Source: Duganella sp. Root336D2
GTDB lineage: Bacteria > Pseudomonadota > Gammaproteobacteria > Burkholderiales > Burkholderiaceae_D
Direction of reading: 5' to 3'
NCBI RefSeq assembly: GCF_001425005.1
Contig: NZ_LMDB01000007.1
Span: 34,115-98,114, forward strand
Length of the DNA: 64,000 nucleotides
Positions 53,199 to 62,800 of the stretch are shown here, piece after piece. The notes under the pieces were generated by a model that saw only the letters and a program-made list of their open reading frames with translations, was not told where the DNA came from and searched no databases. A program made the translations under genes and the position numbers. The stretch's first letter is position 1, and every line of letters starts with the position of its first letter.

Positions 53199-54149
53199 AT
53201 GGGAAAGATACATACTCACTATGACAACCTGAAGGTAGCGCGCGGCGCGCCACAGGAAGTCATACGTGCTGCTTACAAAGCGCTGAGCCAGAAATATCAT
53301 CCTGACAAGAATCCAGGGGATGAAAAGGCGGCCCGCATCATGGCGATCGTCAATACCGCCTATGGCACGCTGTCCGATCCGCAGCGGCGCAAGGAGCACG
53401 ACGAGTGGATCACCCAGGAAGAGTGGGAAATCGAGTGGCTGGAGAGCACCAGGCACGAACCGGCGCATGAGCCGGGCTGGTCCGGCGAGCTCGACCTGCC
53501 GCGCCGGCGCCGGGTGCTGAAGTCCTGGCGCTTCTGGGGCACGGTGAGCGGCGCCGCTGCGGCGGGCTGGCTGGGCGGGGTGCTGACGGTGACCGAGCCG
53601 CGCGCCATGTCCAGCGTCCTGGCCGGCGCCTGGGGCGGCAAGCCGCCAGCCGAACTGACGGCGACTGCCGCCGCCACCCCGAAAATCCATCCGCCGCGGG
53701 TGGAAAAAGTGACGCCCGACGATGGCTGGGCAGTTGCCAAGCCGTATTCGCCGGAGCCCGCGGTTTCTGCCGCCGCCGCCCCGCCTATCAAGGTGCTGGC
53801 CCTGTCGCAGGTGGTGCTGCCTGGCGCCGCCATCGACTGTGAGGCCGAGGTTGCCCCGGCAGTCGCACCGAACGGCGAACCGTGGCCGGTGCAATCGGGT
53901 TACGTGGAAGGCTTCCCGGTCGGGAACAAGGGCGAGGACATGCAGCTCACGCTGGACAACAGCTCCAACGCGTCGCCGGTGTTCATCAAGGTGTATGACC
54001 TGGAGCGCCGCTCGAATGTGCGCTACGCCTACGTGCAGCCGCACGACAAGCTGGTGGTCGACCAGCTATCGAACGGCAAATACGAAATCCGCTACCAGAA
54101 CCTGAACCTCGGCGCAGGCCAGAACGGCTGCGCGCACAAGAACGGTTAA
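53199..54149 (+). CDS. J-domain protein with one membrane segment
   Basis: A 316-residue co-chaperone-type protein. The J domain (about residues 5-72) has the HPD motif in YHPDKNPGDEKAA, so it can stimulate DnaK. A single hydrophobic segment follows (about 110-128, WGTVSGAAAAGWLGGVL), then an Ala/Pro linker and a small C-terminal domain (about 215-316) with EGFPVGNKGEDMQLTLDN. The J domain is N-terminal to the membrane segment, so it should face the cytoplasm. It converges on cheW with a 4-base overlap. The C-terminal domain is not recognised. Confidence 0.82.
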   Translation: MGKIHTHYDNLKVARGAPQEVIRAAYKALSQKYHPDKNPGDEKAARIMAIVNTAYGTLSDPQRRKEHDEWITQEEWEIEWLESTRHEPAHEPGWSGELDLPRRRRVLKSWRFWGTVSGAAAAGWLGGVLTVTEPRAMSSVLAGAWGGKPPAELTATAAATPKIHPPRVEKVTPDDGWAVAKPYSPEPAVSAAAAPPIKVLALSQVVLPGAAIDCEAEVAPAVAPNGEPWPVQSGYVEGFPVGNKGEDMQLTLDNSSNASPVFIKVYDLERRSNVRYAYVQPHDKLVVDQLSNGKYEIRYQNLNLGAGQNGCAHKNG

Positions 54150-54637
54150 GCGGTGCCGGCGGCCAGCGTTTCGCTCAGGCCCATTTCCGGGCTCGCCATC
54201 AGGCGGTAAATATCCACCAGGATCAGCATGCGCTCGTCGATGGTGCCGAGGCCGATCATGTATTCGGAGCTGAAGGCGGTGCCCAGGTCCGGCGCCGGCT
54301 TGATCTGCTCGGGCGCCAGGGTGGTGACGTCCGACACTGAATCGACCACCATGCCGACCACGCGGCCATTGATGTTCAGGATGATCACCACCGTGAACTG
54401 GTCGTACACCGGCTCGCCCAGTTTGAATTTGATGCGCATGTCCACCACCGGAATGATGATGCCGCGCAGGTTGATCACGCCCTTGATGAATTCGGGCGCA
54501 TTGGCGATGCGGGTTACCGCTTCATAACCGCGGATCTCCTGCACTTTCAGGATATCGATGCCGTACTCTTCGGCACCCAGCTTGAATGCCAGGAATTCCT
54601 TGCCTTGGCTAGCGTCTTCTTGCGCAGTAACTTGCAT
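54146..54637 (-). CDS. cheW: Chemotaxis coupling protein CheW
   Basis: A 163-residue adaptor linking chemoreceptors to CheA. The CheW fold is clear from FLAFKLGAEEYGIDILKVQEI, the INLRGIIIPVVDMR core and VGMVVDSVSDV. The start at 54637 (MQVTAQ) has AAAGGAAAAAA upstream on the minus strand. No cheA or receptor gene lies next to it, so it may serve a system encoded elsewhere. It is divergent from the HD-GYP regulator gene. Confidence 0.93.
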   Translation of the reverse strand: MQVTAQEDASQGKEFLAFKLGAEEYGIDILKVQEIRGYEAVTRIANAPEFIKGVINLRGIIIPVVDMRIKFKLGEPVYDQFTVVIILNINGRVVGMVVDSVSDVTTLAPEQIKPAPDLGTAFSSEYMIGLGTIDERMLILVDIYRLMASPEMGLSETLAAGTA

Positions 54638-54781
54638 GGTTTTTTCCTTTAGCAAAATCTGTGTTGTCAAAGCGTATCAGGTTGCAAAGCGATTTACGAG
54701 GGGGCAATTTTTAATTGCTAGCTAAGTCAAATCTGATTATGCTGGATGTAAAGATTAGCGCATTTTGATCAAGGAGACTTC

Positions 54782-56362
54782 ATGGCGGACCCTCAAGCCG
54801 TCGATGACAACTGGCTGCTCGAAGAAGACGAAGAAGAGAAGCAGCCGGCATCGACAGGATCCCCAGAACAGCGGCTGTGGCGCGTGCTGATTGTGGACGA
54901 CGACCAGGACGTGCATGCGGTTACCCGCCTGGCGCTGCGCAATGTCAGTTTCAAAGGGCGTGAGCTGGAGTTGTTTTCGGCCTACAGCGGCCGCGAGGCA
55001 TTTGAGATCCTGCGCGATACGCCGGATATTGCCTTGGTGCTGCTCGATGTCGTGATGGAAACCGACGATGCCGGCCTGCTGCTGGCGCGCCGCATCCGCG
55101 AAGAGCTGCACAATTCCATCGTGCGCGTGGTGTTGCGCACCGGCCAGCCGGGCCAGGCGCCCGAACAGCGCGTCATCATCGAATACGACATCAACGACTA
55201 CAAGGCCAAGACCGAACTCACGACGCAGAAGCTGTTTACCACCGTGATCTCGGCGCTGCGTGCGTATGAAAGCCTGAACATGCTGGAGCGCTCGCGCATC
55301 GGCCTGGGCAAGATCCTGGCCGGCGCGACCAACCTGTACCAGATCCATTCGCTGCGTGAATTCGCGTCCGGCGTGCTGAACCAGGTCTCGGCCATCCTCG
55401 ATGTCGGGGCGGACGGCGTGCTGTGCCTGATGCAGGTCGACACCGGCGAGACCACCGTGGTAGCAGCCACCGGCGGCTATGCGCCGCTGGCGGAAAACGA
55501 GCAGATGCCGGACAACCATCCGTTGTGGCCGACCATCAGGAAAGCCTTCAAGGAAAAGAAGAGCCAGTTCGAACATCCGGCCAATGTGCTGTTCATCCAC
55601 ACGCAGGAAAGCCGCGACGTGCTGATCTCGGTCACGCCGCCCTGGCCGCTGGCCCAGATCCAGCGCGACCTGCTGGAAGTGTTCTGCGAGCGCATTGCCG
55701 CCGCGTTTGACAACCTGTACATGTTCGGCCAGCTGCGCAAGGCGCAGGAAGCCACCGTGGTGGCGCTGGCCGACCTGGCGGAATTCCGCGACGGCTGCAC
55801 CGGCGGCCATGTGCGGCGCGTGCAGCAGCTGTCCTCGGCGATTGCTGCGCGCATGCGCGAGCGCGGCATGTACGACGACGAACTGACGCCGCAGCTGGTC
55901 GACATGATCGGCCTCGCCTCCATCCTGCATGACGTGGGCAAGGTCGCGACGCCGGACCATATCCTGCTGAAGCCGGGCCCCCATACCGACGACGAGCGTG
56001 CGCTGATGCAAACCCATGCTGCCGTCGGGCGCAGCGTGCTGGAACGCGCGGCCAATATGGTGGACGGTGTCAGCTACCTGACGTATGGGGCGGAAATTGC
56101 CGGCGGTCACCATGAGCACTGGGACGGCGGCGGCTATCCGAACCAGCTCAAGGGCAAGCAGATTCCCTTGTCGGCGCGGATCGTGGCGGTGGTGGATGTC
56201 TTCGATTCCTTGCTGCATGAGCGCCCCTACAAGGAGCCGTGGCCGTATCCGGAAGTGATGACCTATATCCGCGACCGTACCGGCACCCAGTTCGATCCCG
56301 AAGTGATCGCCGCGCTGAATGACGTGGTCGAACGTAACCCCGGCCTGGGCCAGGGCAGTTGA
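54782..56362 (+). CDS. Response regulator with DUF3369-like middle and HD-GYP phosphodiesterase
   Basis: A 526-residue protein. The receiver domain (about residues 34-160) has the acid pair in IVDDD, phospho-acceptor Asp89 in LLDVVME, and Lys in YKAK. A GAF-like DUF3369 domain follows (about 175-320), then HD-GYP (about 325-515) with His383-Asp384 in ILHDVGK, HHEHWDGGGYP (Gly451-Tyr-Pro453) and the metal ligands expected for c-di-GMP hydrolysis. The ATG at 54782 has AAGGAGA 7 bases upstream. It starts a plus-strand block of signalling genes. Confidence 0.92.
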   Translation: MADPQAVDDNWLLEEDEEEKQPASTGSPEQRLWRVLIVDDDQDVHAVTRLALRNVSFKGRELELFSAYSGREAFEILRDTPDIALVLLDVVMETDDAGLLLARRIREELHNSIVRVVLRTGQPGQAPEQRVIIEYDINDYKAKTELTTQKLFTTVISALRAYESLNMLERSRIGLGKILAGATNLYQIHSLREFASGVLNQVSAILDVGADGVLCLMQVDTGETTVVAATGGYAPLAENEQMPDNHPLWPTIRKAFKEKKSQFEHPANVLFIHTQESRDVLISVTPPWPLAQIQRDLLEVFCERIAAAFDNLYMFGQLRKAQEATVVALADLAEFRDGCTGGHVRRVQQLSSAIAARMRERGMYDDELTPQLVDMIGLASILHDVGKVATPDHILLKPGPHTDDERALMQTHAAVGRSVLERAANMVDGVSYLTYGAEIAGGHHEHWDGGGYPNQLKGKQIPLSARIVAVVDVFDSLLHERPYKEPWPYPEVMTYIRDRTGTQFDPEVIAALNDVVERNPGLGQGS

Positions 56363-56476
56363 GCCAACCCTACTGTGGCGGCCACGCCGCGCTGCCACGT
56401 TCAATCTCTCCAAAATTCACGGCGTGCAGCGTGCAAGCGCTAAAATGAGGACAGCCCTTGTCCTACGCCGACAGCC

Positions 56477-58129
56477 ATGAATGAACTGAAGGGCCTGACA
56501 GCGCTGGTCATCGAGCCCAATCCCAGCATGCGCGCCAGCCTGCACAATATGCTGAGCTTGTGCGGCCTGGTGCGCATTGACGATGCCGCCAGCTCCAACC
56601 AGGCCATCCGCGCGCTGGAAACCCGGATCTATGACCTGGTCCTGTGCGAGTACGCCCTGGAAGGCGGCCAGGATGGCCAGCAAATGCTGGAAGACCTGCG
56701 CCATCACCGCCTGATCAACGCCGCCACCATGTTCTTCATGGTCACCGGCGAGGGCCAGTTCAGCAAGGTGGTCAGCGCCGCCGAGCTGATGCCCAACGAT
56801 TACATCCTCAAGCCTTTCGCTGCCGATGCCATGCTGGAACGCATCTGGCGTGCCCTCGACCGTCGCAATGCGCTGCTGCCGGTGTACCAGCTGGTGGACA
56901 TGGGCGACTTGCGTGCGGCAATTGAAGCGTGCGAGGAGGGCGAGGCCGCGCAGCCGCGCTTTGCCATGGAGTTCCGCCGCCTGCGTGCGGAGATGCACAT
57001 CCAGGTCGGCGAGCCGGAACTGGCCGAACCGCTGTATGCCGAACTATGGGATAGCCGCCAGGTGCCATGGGCCCGGTTGGGCCAGGCCAAGACCCTGTAC
57101 CTGCGCGGCCGCTTCGACGAAGCGCGCGACCTGCTGCAAGACCTGCTGGGCAGGAACACCCGCTTCCTCGATGCCTATGACTGGCTGGCGCGCACCCATG
57201 AAGCGAATGGCGATCCGGCTGCAGCGCAAGCCGTGCTGGCCAATGCGGTAGAACTGTCGCCGCACGCGGTGCGCCGCTTGCGGCGGCTGGGCGAAGTGGC
57301 GCTGGTGGCGGGCGACGTCGAAGGCGCCGAACGCGCCTTCAAGCAGGTGGTGAGCAAGACCCGCTATTCCGAATTCCGCACGCCGGAAGACCATGCCAAG
57401 CTGGCGCAAACCCTGGTCAAGAGAGGCGACCCGGTGCAGGCGGCCGCAGTGATCCGCGACCTGGACAAATCGTTGTCCGGCACCCCGAACACCGATGTCT
57501 GCAGCGCCATTGCTTCGGCTGCGCTGCATGAATTCACCGGCAACGTGGAACGCATGAACGCCTCGCTGGACTATGCGGTCAGCGGCGTGCGTACCGCAAG
57601 CGGCCTGTCGAACGAGATGAAGATGGAGCTGGCGCGCACCTGCCTGGAAGTGGGCAAGGAGGAGCAGGCGACGGAAGTGATGCGCGACGTGATGCGCAAT
57701 TCCGCCACGCCGGGCGCCATGGAGCGTGCCATGCGCATGATGGAGAAAAGCGGCCACGCCGAACTGGGACAGCGCCTGGCCGACGAAAGCCGCAACGAAG
57801 TGGGCGAGATGGTGGCAGCCGGTGCGGCGCTGGCGAAGCAGGGCGATTTCCGCGGCGCGGTCGACCTCATGCTGGAAGCCGTCGCCAAGGTGCCGGACAA
57901 CGCCCAGGTAGCGTTCAACGCGGCGGTGGCGATCCTGAAATGCCTGGAAAACGAGGGCTGGGACGATGCCTTCGGGCGCCACGTGCTGGCGCTGGTGGCC
58001 ACGGTGCGCCGCCTCGATCCTGCCAACGACAAGCTGAATGCACTGGCCGGCCTGCACCAGGACATATTGAAGAAATACAACATCCGCCCGGCCGCGCGGC
58101 GCGAAGCAGGGGTGCGCGTCGCGATCTGA
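56477..58129 (+). CDS. Degenerate receiver domain fused to TPR repeats
   Basis: A 550-residue cytosolic protein. The N-terminal CheY-like fold (about residues 5-125) keeps Thr90 and Lys112 (YILKPF), but the phospho-acceptor position is Glu58 (LVLCEYALEGG) and the acidic pair is reduced to Glu13-Pro14, so it probably cannot be phosphorylated. About eight TPR-like helical hairpins follow (roughly 140-520). It lies between HD-GYP and HDOD genes, 24 bases before the latter. A scaffolding role in signalling is inferred; no partner is known. Confidence 0.85.
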   Translation: MNELKGLTALVIEPNPSMRASLHNMLSLCGLVRIDDAASSNQAIRALETRIYDLVLCEYALEGGQDGQQMLEDLRHHRLINAATMFFMVTGEGQFSKVVSAAELMPNDYILKPFAADAMLERIWRALDRRNALLPVYQLVDMGDLRAAIEACEEGEAAQPRFAMEFRRLRAEMHIQVGEPELAEPLYAELWDSRQVPWARLGQAKTLYLRGRFDEARDLLQDLLGRNTRFLDAYDWLARTHEANGDPAAAQAVLANAVELSPHAVRRLRRLGEVALVAGDVEGAERAFKQVVSKTRYSEFRTPEDHAKLAQTLVKRGDPVQAAAVIRDLDKSLSGTPNTDVCSAIASAALHEFTGNVERMNASLDYAVSGVRTASGLSNEMKMELARTCLEVGKEEQATEVMRDVMRNSATPGAMERAMRMMEKSGHAELGQRLADESRNEVGEMVAAGAALAKQGDFRGAVDLMLEAVAKVPDNAQVAFNAAVAILKCLENEGWDDAFGRHVLALVATVRRLDPANDKLNALAGLHQDILKKYNIRPAARREAGVRVAI

Positions 58130-58142
58130 TAGCCGCTGGCGC

Positions 58143-58148
58143 TACAAT
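58143..58148 (+). promoter_or_regulatory. -10-like box just before the HDOD gene
   Basis: CGCTACAAT ends 5 bases before the ATG at 58154, the same arrangement as at midA. It may drive a leaderless transcript; otherwise the gene is read from the upstream gene. Confidence 0.3.
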
Positions 58149-58153
58149 GGGCT

Positions 58154-59710
58154 ATGAGCTCCAATCCACCAGAAGAACGCCCGGTCCGCGCCTACCTGCT
58201 GAAAAAGTTGTGCAGCGATGATGAGGGTTTGTTTGCGCTCGGCGTGTCGATCGCACGCGTGGTGCAGATGGCCGATTCGGACGACCAGGGCACGCAAAGT
58301 CTGGCCTATCACGTGCTGTCCGACGTGGCGCTGACGCAGAAGATCCTGCGCCTGGCCAATACGCCGCAATACCGCCAGGCCTCGGGCGCGCCGGTAACCA
58401 CAATTTCCCATGCGATTTCGCTGCTTGGTTTCGATAATGTGAAAACCACGGCGCTGGCCATGCTGCTGGTCGATACCATGGCCAACAGCAGGCATGCGCA
58501 AAGTGTGCGGGTGGAGCTGGAGGCGGCGCTGTGCGCCAGCCTGGTTGGGCGCGAACTGGCGCGCTACAGTCCTTACCAGAAGGCGGAGGAAGCGGCGATC
58601 GGGGCGCTGTTCAAGAACCTGGGGCCGCTGCTGATCGCCTCGCGCGAACACGACCGCTTCCGCGAGATCAATGCGCTGGTCGTGGCAGGCGAACACTCGC
58701 AGGCGCGGGCTTCGCAGATGATCCTGGGCAGCACCTACGACACGCTGACGGCGACCGTGCTGCGCGAATGGAAAATCCCCGACGTCATCATCCGCTCGCT
58801 GACGCCCTTGTACGGCAGCACCATGCGGGCGCCGGCCGACCGCACCGAGTGGATACGGCAGGTGGTGCACTTCAGCATGGATGCGGCGCGCGCGCTGACG
58901 CGCCTGGGCGGCGTGGCCAGCGACGACGTACGCCTGCTGCACCAGCGTTTCGGCAACGCGCTGGGGCTGGAACGCGAGCAGGTGACCACGGTGCTGACGC
59001 GCGCGCGCAGCAGCATGGATGCTTTGTTGAACAGCATGCAGCTGGATGGCGCTTCCAGCGGTTCTGCCGGCGAGCCGGGCGACCCGTATGCGGAACCCGG
59101 CGAAGTTCCGGGCGCGGCGGGGACCTTGCCGAGCGTGCTGGCGCTGGCCAGCATGGATTCCGGCGCGAAGGAGGGCGCCTACCCGAGCGGCAAACCGTAT
59201 GACGCCCGCGAGCAGTTGCTGGCCGGCGTGCAGGAACTGACCGAGATGCGGGTGGAGGGCAAGGCGCGGGTGAATGAGCTGGTGCAGGCGGTACTGGAGA
59301 CTTTGTACCGCAGCATGGGGTTCCGCTTTGCGACAGTTTGCCTGAAGGATGCGAAGACGGGGCAGTTCCGGGCGCGCATTGCGCTGGGCGACAAGCGGGC
59401 CTTGCGGCAGGAGGGCTTCGTGTTCCCCTTGCAGGGCAAGGATCTGTTCCACCTGGCGCTGGATAATGATGCCGATTTGATGATCGCGGATGCCAGTGTG
59501 GCCAAGATTCGCGATTTGCTGCCGAAGTGGCACCTGGATTTGCTGCCGGATGCGCGCAGCTTTATCGTGCTGCCATTGGTGGTGCAGGGTGTGCAGCTTG
59601 GCTTGTTCTATGCCGATCGTGCCCAGCCTGCGCCGGAAGGGGTGCCGCCGGACGAGACGTCGCTGATTCGGGCGCTGAAGGCGCAGGTGCTGGCGGCTTT
59701 GTCCCCCTGA
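58154..59710 (+). CDS. HDOD-domain protein with C-terminal GAF domain
   Basis: A 518-residue signalling protein. The HDOD domain (about residues 20-235) contains VLSDVALTQKILRLANTPQYR and AISLLGFDNVKTTALAML; HDOD domains resemble HD hydrolases but lack the His-Asp pair. An acidic linker (about 295-350) leads to a GAF-like domain (about 360-515, RFATVCLKDAKTGQFRARIALG). Such proteins often act in motility, type IV pili or c-di-GMP networks. It is the third signalling gene in a row and faces the GGDEF/EAL gene convergently. Confidence 0.85.
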   Translation: MSSNPPEERPVRAYLLKKLCSDDEGLFALGVSIARVVQMADSDDQGTQSLAYHVLSDVALTQKILRLANTPQYRQASGAPVTTISHAISLLGFDNVKTTALAMLLVDTMANSRHAQSVRVELEAALCASLVGRELARYSPYQKAEEAAIGALFKNLGPLLIASREHDRFREINALVVAGEHSQARASQMILGSTYDTLTATVLREWKIPDVIIRSLTPLYGSTMRAPADRTEWIRQVVHFSMDAARALTRLGGVASDDVRLLHQRFGNALGLEREQVTTVLTRARSSMDALLNSMQLDGASSGSAGEPGDPYAEPGEVPGAAGTLPSVLALASMDSGAKEGAYPSGKPYDAREQLLAGVQELTEMRVEGKARVNELVQAVLETLYRSMGFRFATVCLKDAKTGQFRARIALGDKRALRQEGFVFPLQGKDLFHLALDNDADLMIADASVAKIRDLLPKWHLDLLPDARSFIVLPLVVQGVQLGLFYADRAQPAPEGVPPDETSLIRALKAQVLAALSP

Positions 59711-59803
59711 AACCGGTAAGCCGCCGCGGGTTTTCGGTTGTACACCGTTGATCTTCTCAAAACGTCAGAGGACTCGAACCCACCTGCGGCCTCGAAACCG
59801 TTG

Positions 59804-59868
59804 GGGGTCTGACCCTGCGGGTCAGACCCCGGTTTACCGGTTCAGGCCGGTTCAGGCCGGTTCAGGTA
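59804..59868. repeat. Palindromic repeat plus 10-bp tandem repeats at the GGDEF/EAL gene end
   Basis: GGGGTCTGACCC (59804-59815) and GGGTCAGACCCC (59819-59830) are perfect 12-bp arms with loop TGC, followed by GGTTTACCGG and then about three copies of GGTTCAGGCC up to 59868. The tandem copies run through the stop codon of the minus-strand gene and encode its last residues. Confidence 0.75.
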
Positions 59869-62800
59869 AGCGTCCAGCCAGCGCCTCGAACTCGGCCACC
59901 GGCATCGGCCGCGCAAACAGATATCCCTGCGCCTCATTGCAGTACTTGCTGCGCAAGAATTCCAGCTGCGCCTCCGTCTCCACGCCCTCCGCCACCACGC
60001 CCAGCCCCAGCGCATGCGCCAGCCCGATGGTCGCAGCCACAATCACCGCATCATTCGGGTCGCTCTCGATATCCTTCACAAACCCGCGGTCAATCTTGAT
60101 CCGGTCGATCTCGAACAGCTTCAGGTAGCTGAGCGACGAATAGCCCGTCCCAAAATCGTCGATCGCCACCTTGATCCCGCGCGCCCGCAGCTCGCGCAGC
60201 AAGTCGCGGCTGCGTTCCGGATCCTGCATCGCCGCCGACTCGGTGATCTCCAGTTCGAGCAACGCAGGATCAATCCCGCTCTCGCGCAGCAGCTGGTCCA
60301 GCAGCGGCAGCAGGGCGTCGCCGTGGCATTGGCGCGCCGACAGGTTGACGGCCAGGCGCAGCGACCCCTGCCAGCGGCGCAGCAAGCCCACGGTCTGCTG
60401 CAGCACCCAGTCCCCCAGCGGCAGGATCAGCCCCGATTCTTCCGCAATCGGGATAAAGCGGTCCGGCCCCACCATGCCCAGTTCCGGATGATGCCAGCGC
60501 AGCAGCACCTCGGCGCCGATCACGCGGCGCGTGGCCAGTTCCACCTGCGGCTGAAGGTAAAGCTCGAACTCCTTGCGTTCCAGCGCCTGCCACAAGCGGT
60601 TCTCCATCATCAAGCGGTCATGGGTGGCGGCATTCATGGCCGCTTCGAAAAACTGGAAGTTGCCGCGGCCCTGGCTCTTGGCCGCATACATCGCCGTATC
60701 CGCATGGCGCAGCAGGGCGGCGCTGTCATGGCCGTCGGGCGGGAACATGGCGACGCCGACACTGGTGCCGCTATGGATCGTCTTGCCTGCCAGGTGGAAC
60801 GGCTCGGCCAGTGCCGCCACGATACGCACCGCGACCTGGCTGGCTTCCGCCGGCGTCACGTTGCCGCCGGTGACCACGATGAATTCATCGCCGCCCAGGC
60901 GGGCGATGGTGTCGACTTCGCGCAGCAGCTCGCGCAGGCGGTCGGCGACCGCCACCAGCAACTGGTCGCCGGTGGCGTGGCCGTGCGTGTCGTTGATCTT
61001 CTTGAAGTGATCGAGGTCGAGGAACATCACGGCAGCCGTGCCGTTGGCGCGGCGCGTCTGCGCCAGCAGCTGGTCGAGGCGCAGGTTGAGCGAGAGGCGG
61101 TTATCCAGCCCGGTCAGCGGATCGTGGTGAGCCAGCTTGTAGATCCGTTCCTGGGCGCGCTGCTGCTCGGTCAGGTCGTGCACGATGGCGACGAATACAT
61201 TGCCGTCGGGGAGTTCCACCTCGCTGACCGAAATCGCGGTCGGGAAAATGCTGCCATCGTGGCGGCGGCCGCTGGATTCGTGCTCGTGGGTGGCGCCGCT
61301 GGCGATATTGCGCAGCAAGCGTGGCGCACTATCGCTTTCCGCTTCCGGCAGCAGGACCGCCAGCGGCATGCCGGCCAGCGCTTCGGCGGGATAACCGAAC
61401 AGGCGGCAAGCCGCGGCATTGGCCGAGACCAGCAGGCCATCGGCGCCGATGGTCAGGATGGCGTCGGCCGCCTTGTCGAGGATGGCTTGCAGGCGCGCTT
61501 CGCGCTCGCGCAGGCGGATCGTGCTTTCCTTTACCTGCTGCTGGATCTGGGCGCGTTCGCCGCTGGTCAGCAGCATCAGGGCGCCCAGCAGCCCTGTCAG
61601 CATCAGGCCCGCACTCAGTACCAGCCAGCTTTGCCAGCCGTGCTGGTGCACCATGTAGGCAGCCGAGGGCGCCAGCACCAGTTCGTAGTCGCGGCCGCCA
61701 AGGCTGAGCTTGCGCCAATAGTCGTCTTCGTTCGGCGCGCGCGACATCAGGTCGACCAGCGTGGTCGGTCCCGGCTCGCTGCGGTCGACCAGGCGGGCCT
61801 GGATATGCGGGAAATCGGCGGCGGCCAGCGCGCCGTTGACGTAGGTGTCGATCTGCATCGCCAGCAGCAGCATGCCGGCCGCCGCTTGCCCATCGCCCGG
61901 ATCAACCGCTTGCAGCAGCACCACGCCGCTGCCTTCGCCCGGCATCGACAGCATGACCGGTGCGCTGGCAACCGGCTTGCCGCTGCGCAGCGCTTCACGC
62001 ACGGCTTGCGCGCGGACCGGTTCGGCCAGCCAGTCCAGTCCCTGGTAATGGCGGCGCGCCGCAGGCTCGATGAACAAGGTCACCATATGCTCGCCAGGCG
62101 GCACCTCGGCATGGCGGTGCACGGAATGGCTGTGTGAGTGGCCGGGTTCAGTGGACGGGGCGATGATGCGGAAGTCCGCGCCGATGGTGTCGCGCGCCCA
62201 GGTTTCAAAAGCCGGGCGATCGGCCTCGGATACCGGCCGCAGCCAGGCCATCGACAGCAGCTCGGGCCGCTGGTCGAGGTAGCCATGCGCAATCTTGTCG
62301 AAGCCTTGCGCCGACATCACGCGCCCATAGCGGTTGATGGCGCGCGCCATGGCGAATACATACCGCTCGTGCTCGCTGAAACGGGACTGCAGCAAGTCGC
62401 CCACCTGTTGCGCCTTGAGGCGGAAGCCTTCCAGGTGCTGCCGGGTTTCCCAGCGCGCCACCAGCACGTACAGCATCACGCACAGGGTGACCAGGAAGAG
62501 CTGGGGTACGCCCACCAGCAAGCGACGGCGCTGCCACAGCGCGCGCGGCTGGCCGAACAGTACCCAGCACAGCGGCGCGGCCAGCATGACGCCGATGGCA
62601 TCGCCAATCCACCAGGTCAGCCAGCTGGTCGGCAAATCGCGCGGCGCAATGGCGCCGGCGGCAGCTGCGGCGCCATTGGACAGCGTGCTGCTCACCAGCG
62701 TCACGCAAACTGCCAGCAGCAGGAAGCGCAGCACATCGCGCCCGGCACCGATTTCTGGCCGGATCGCGCGGCGGAAATACAGCATGCCGAGCCACGCCTG

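Noticed and set aside
59765..59795. tRNA T-arm-like sequence (GGTTCGAGTCC on the minus strand)
   Set aside because: No matching T-stem, acceptor stem or anticodon arm; at most a decayed fragment or chance.
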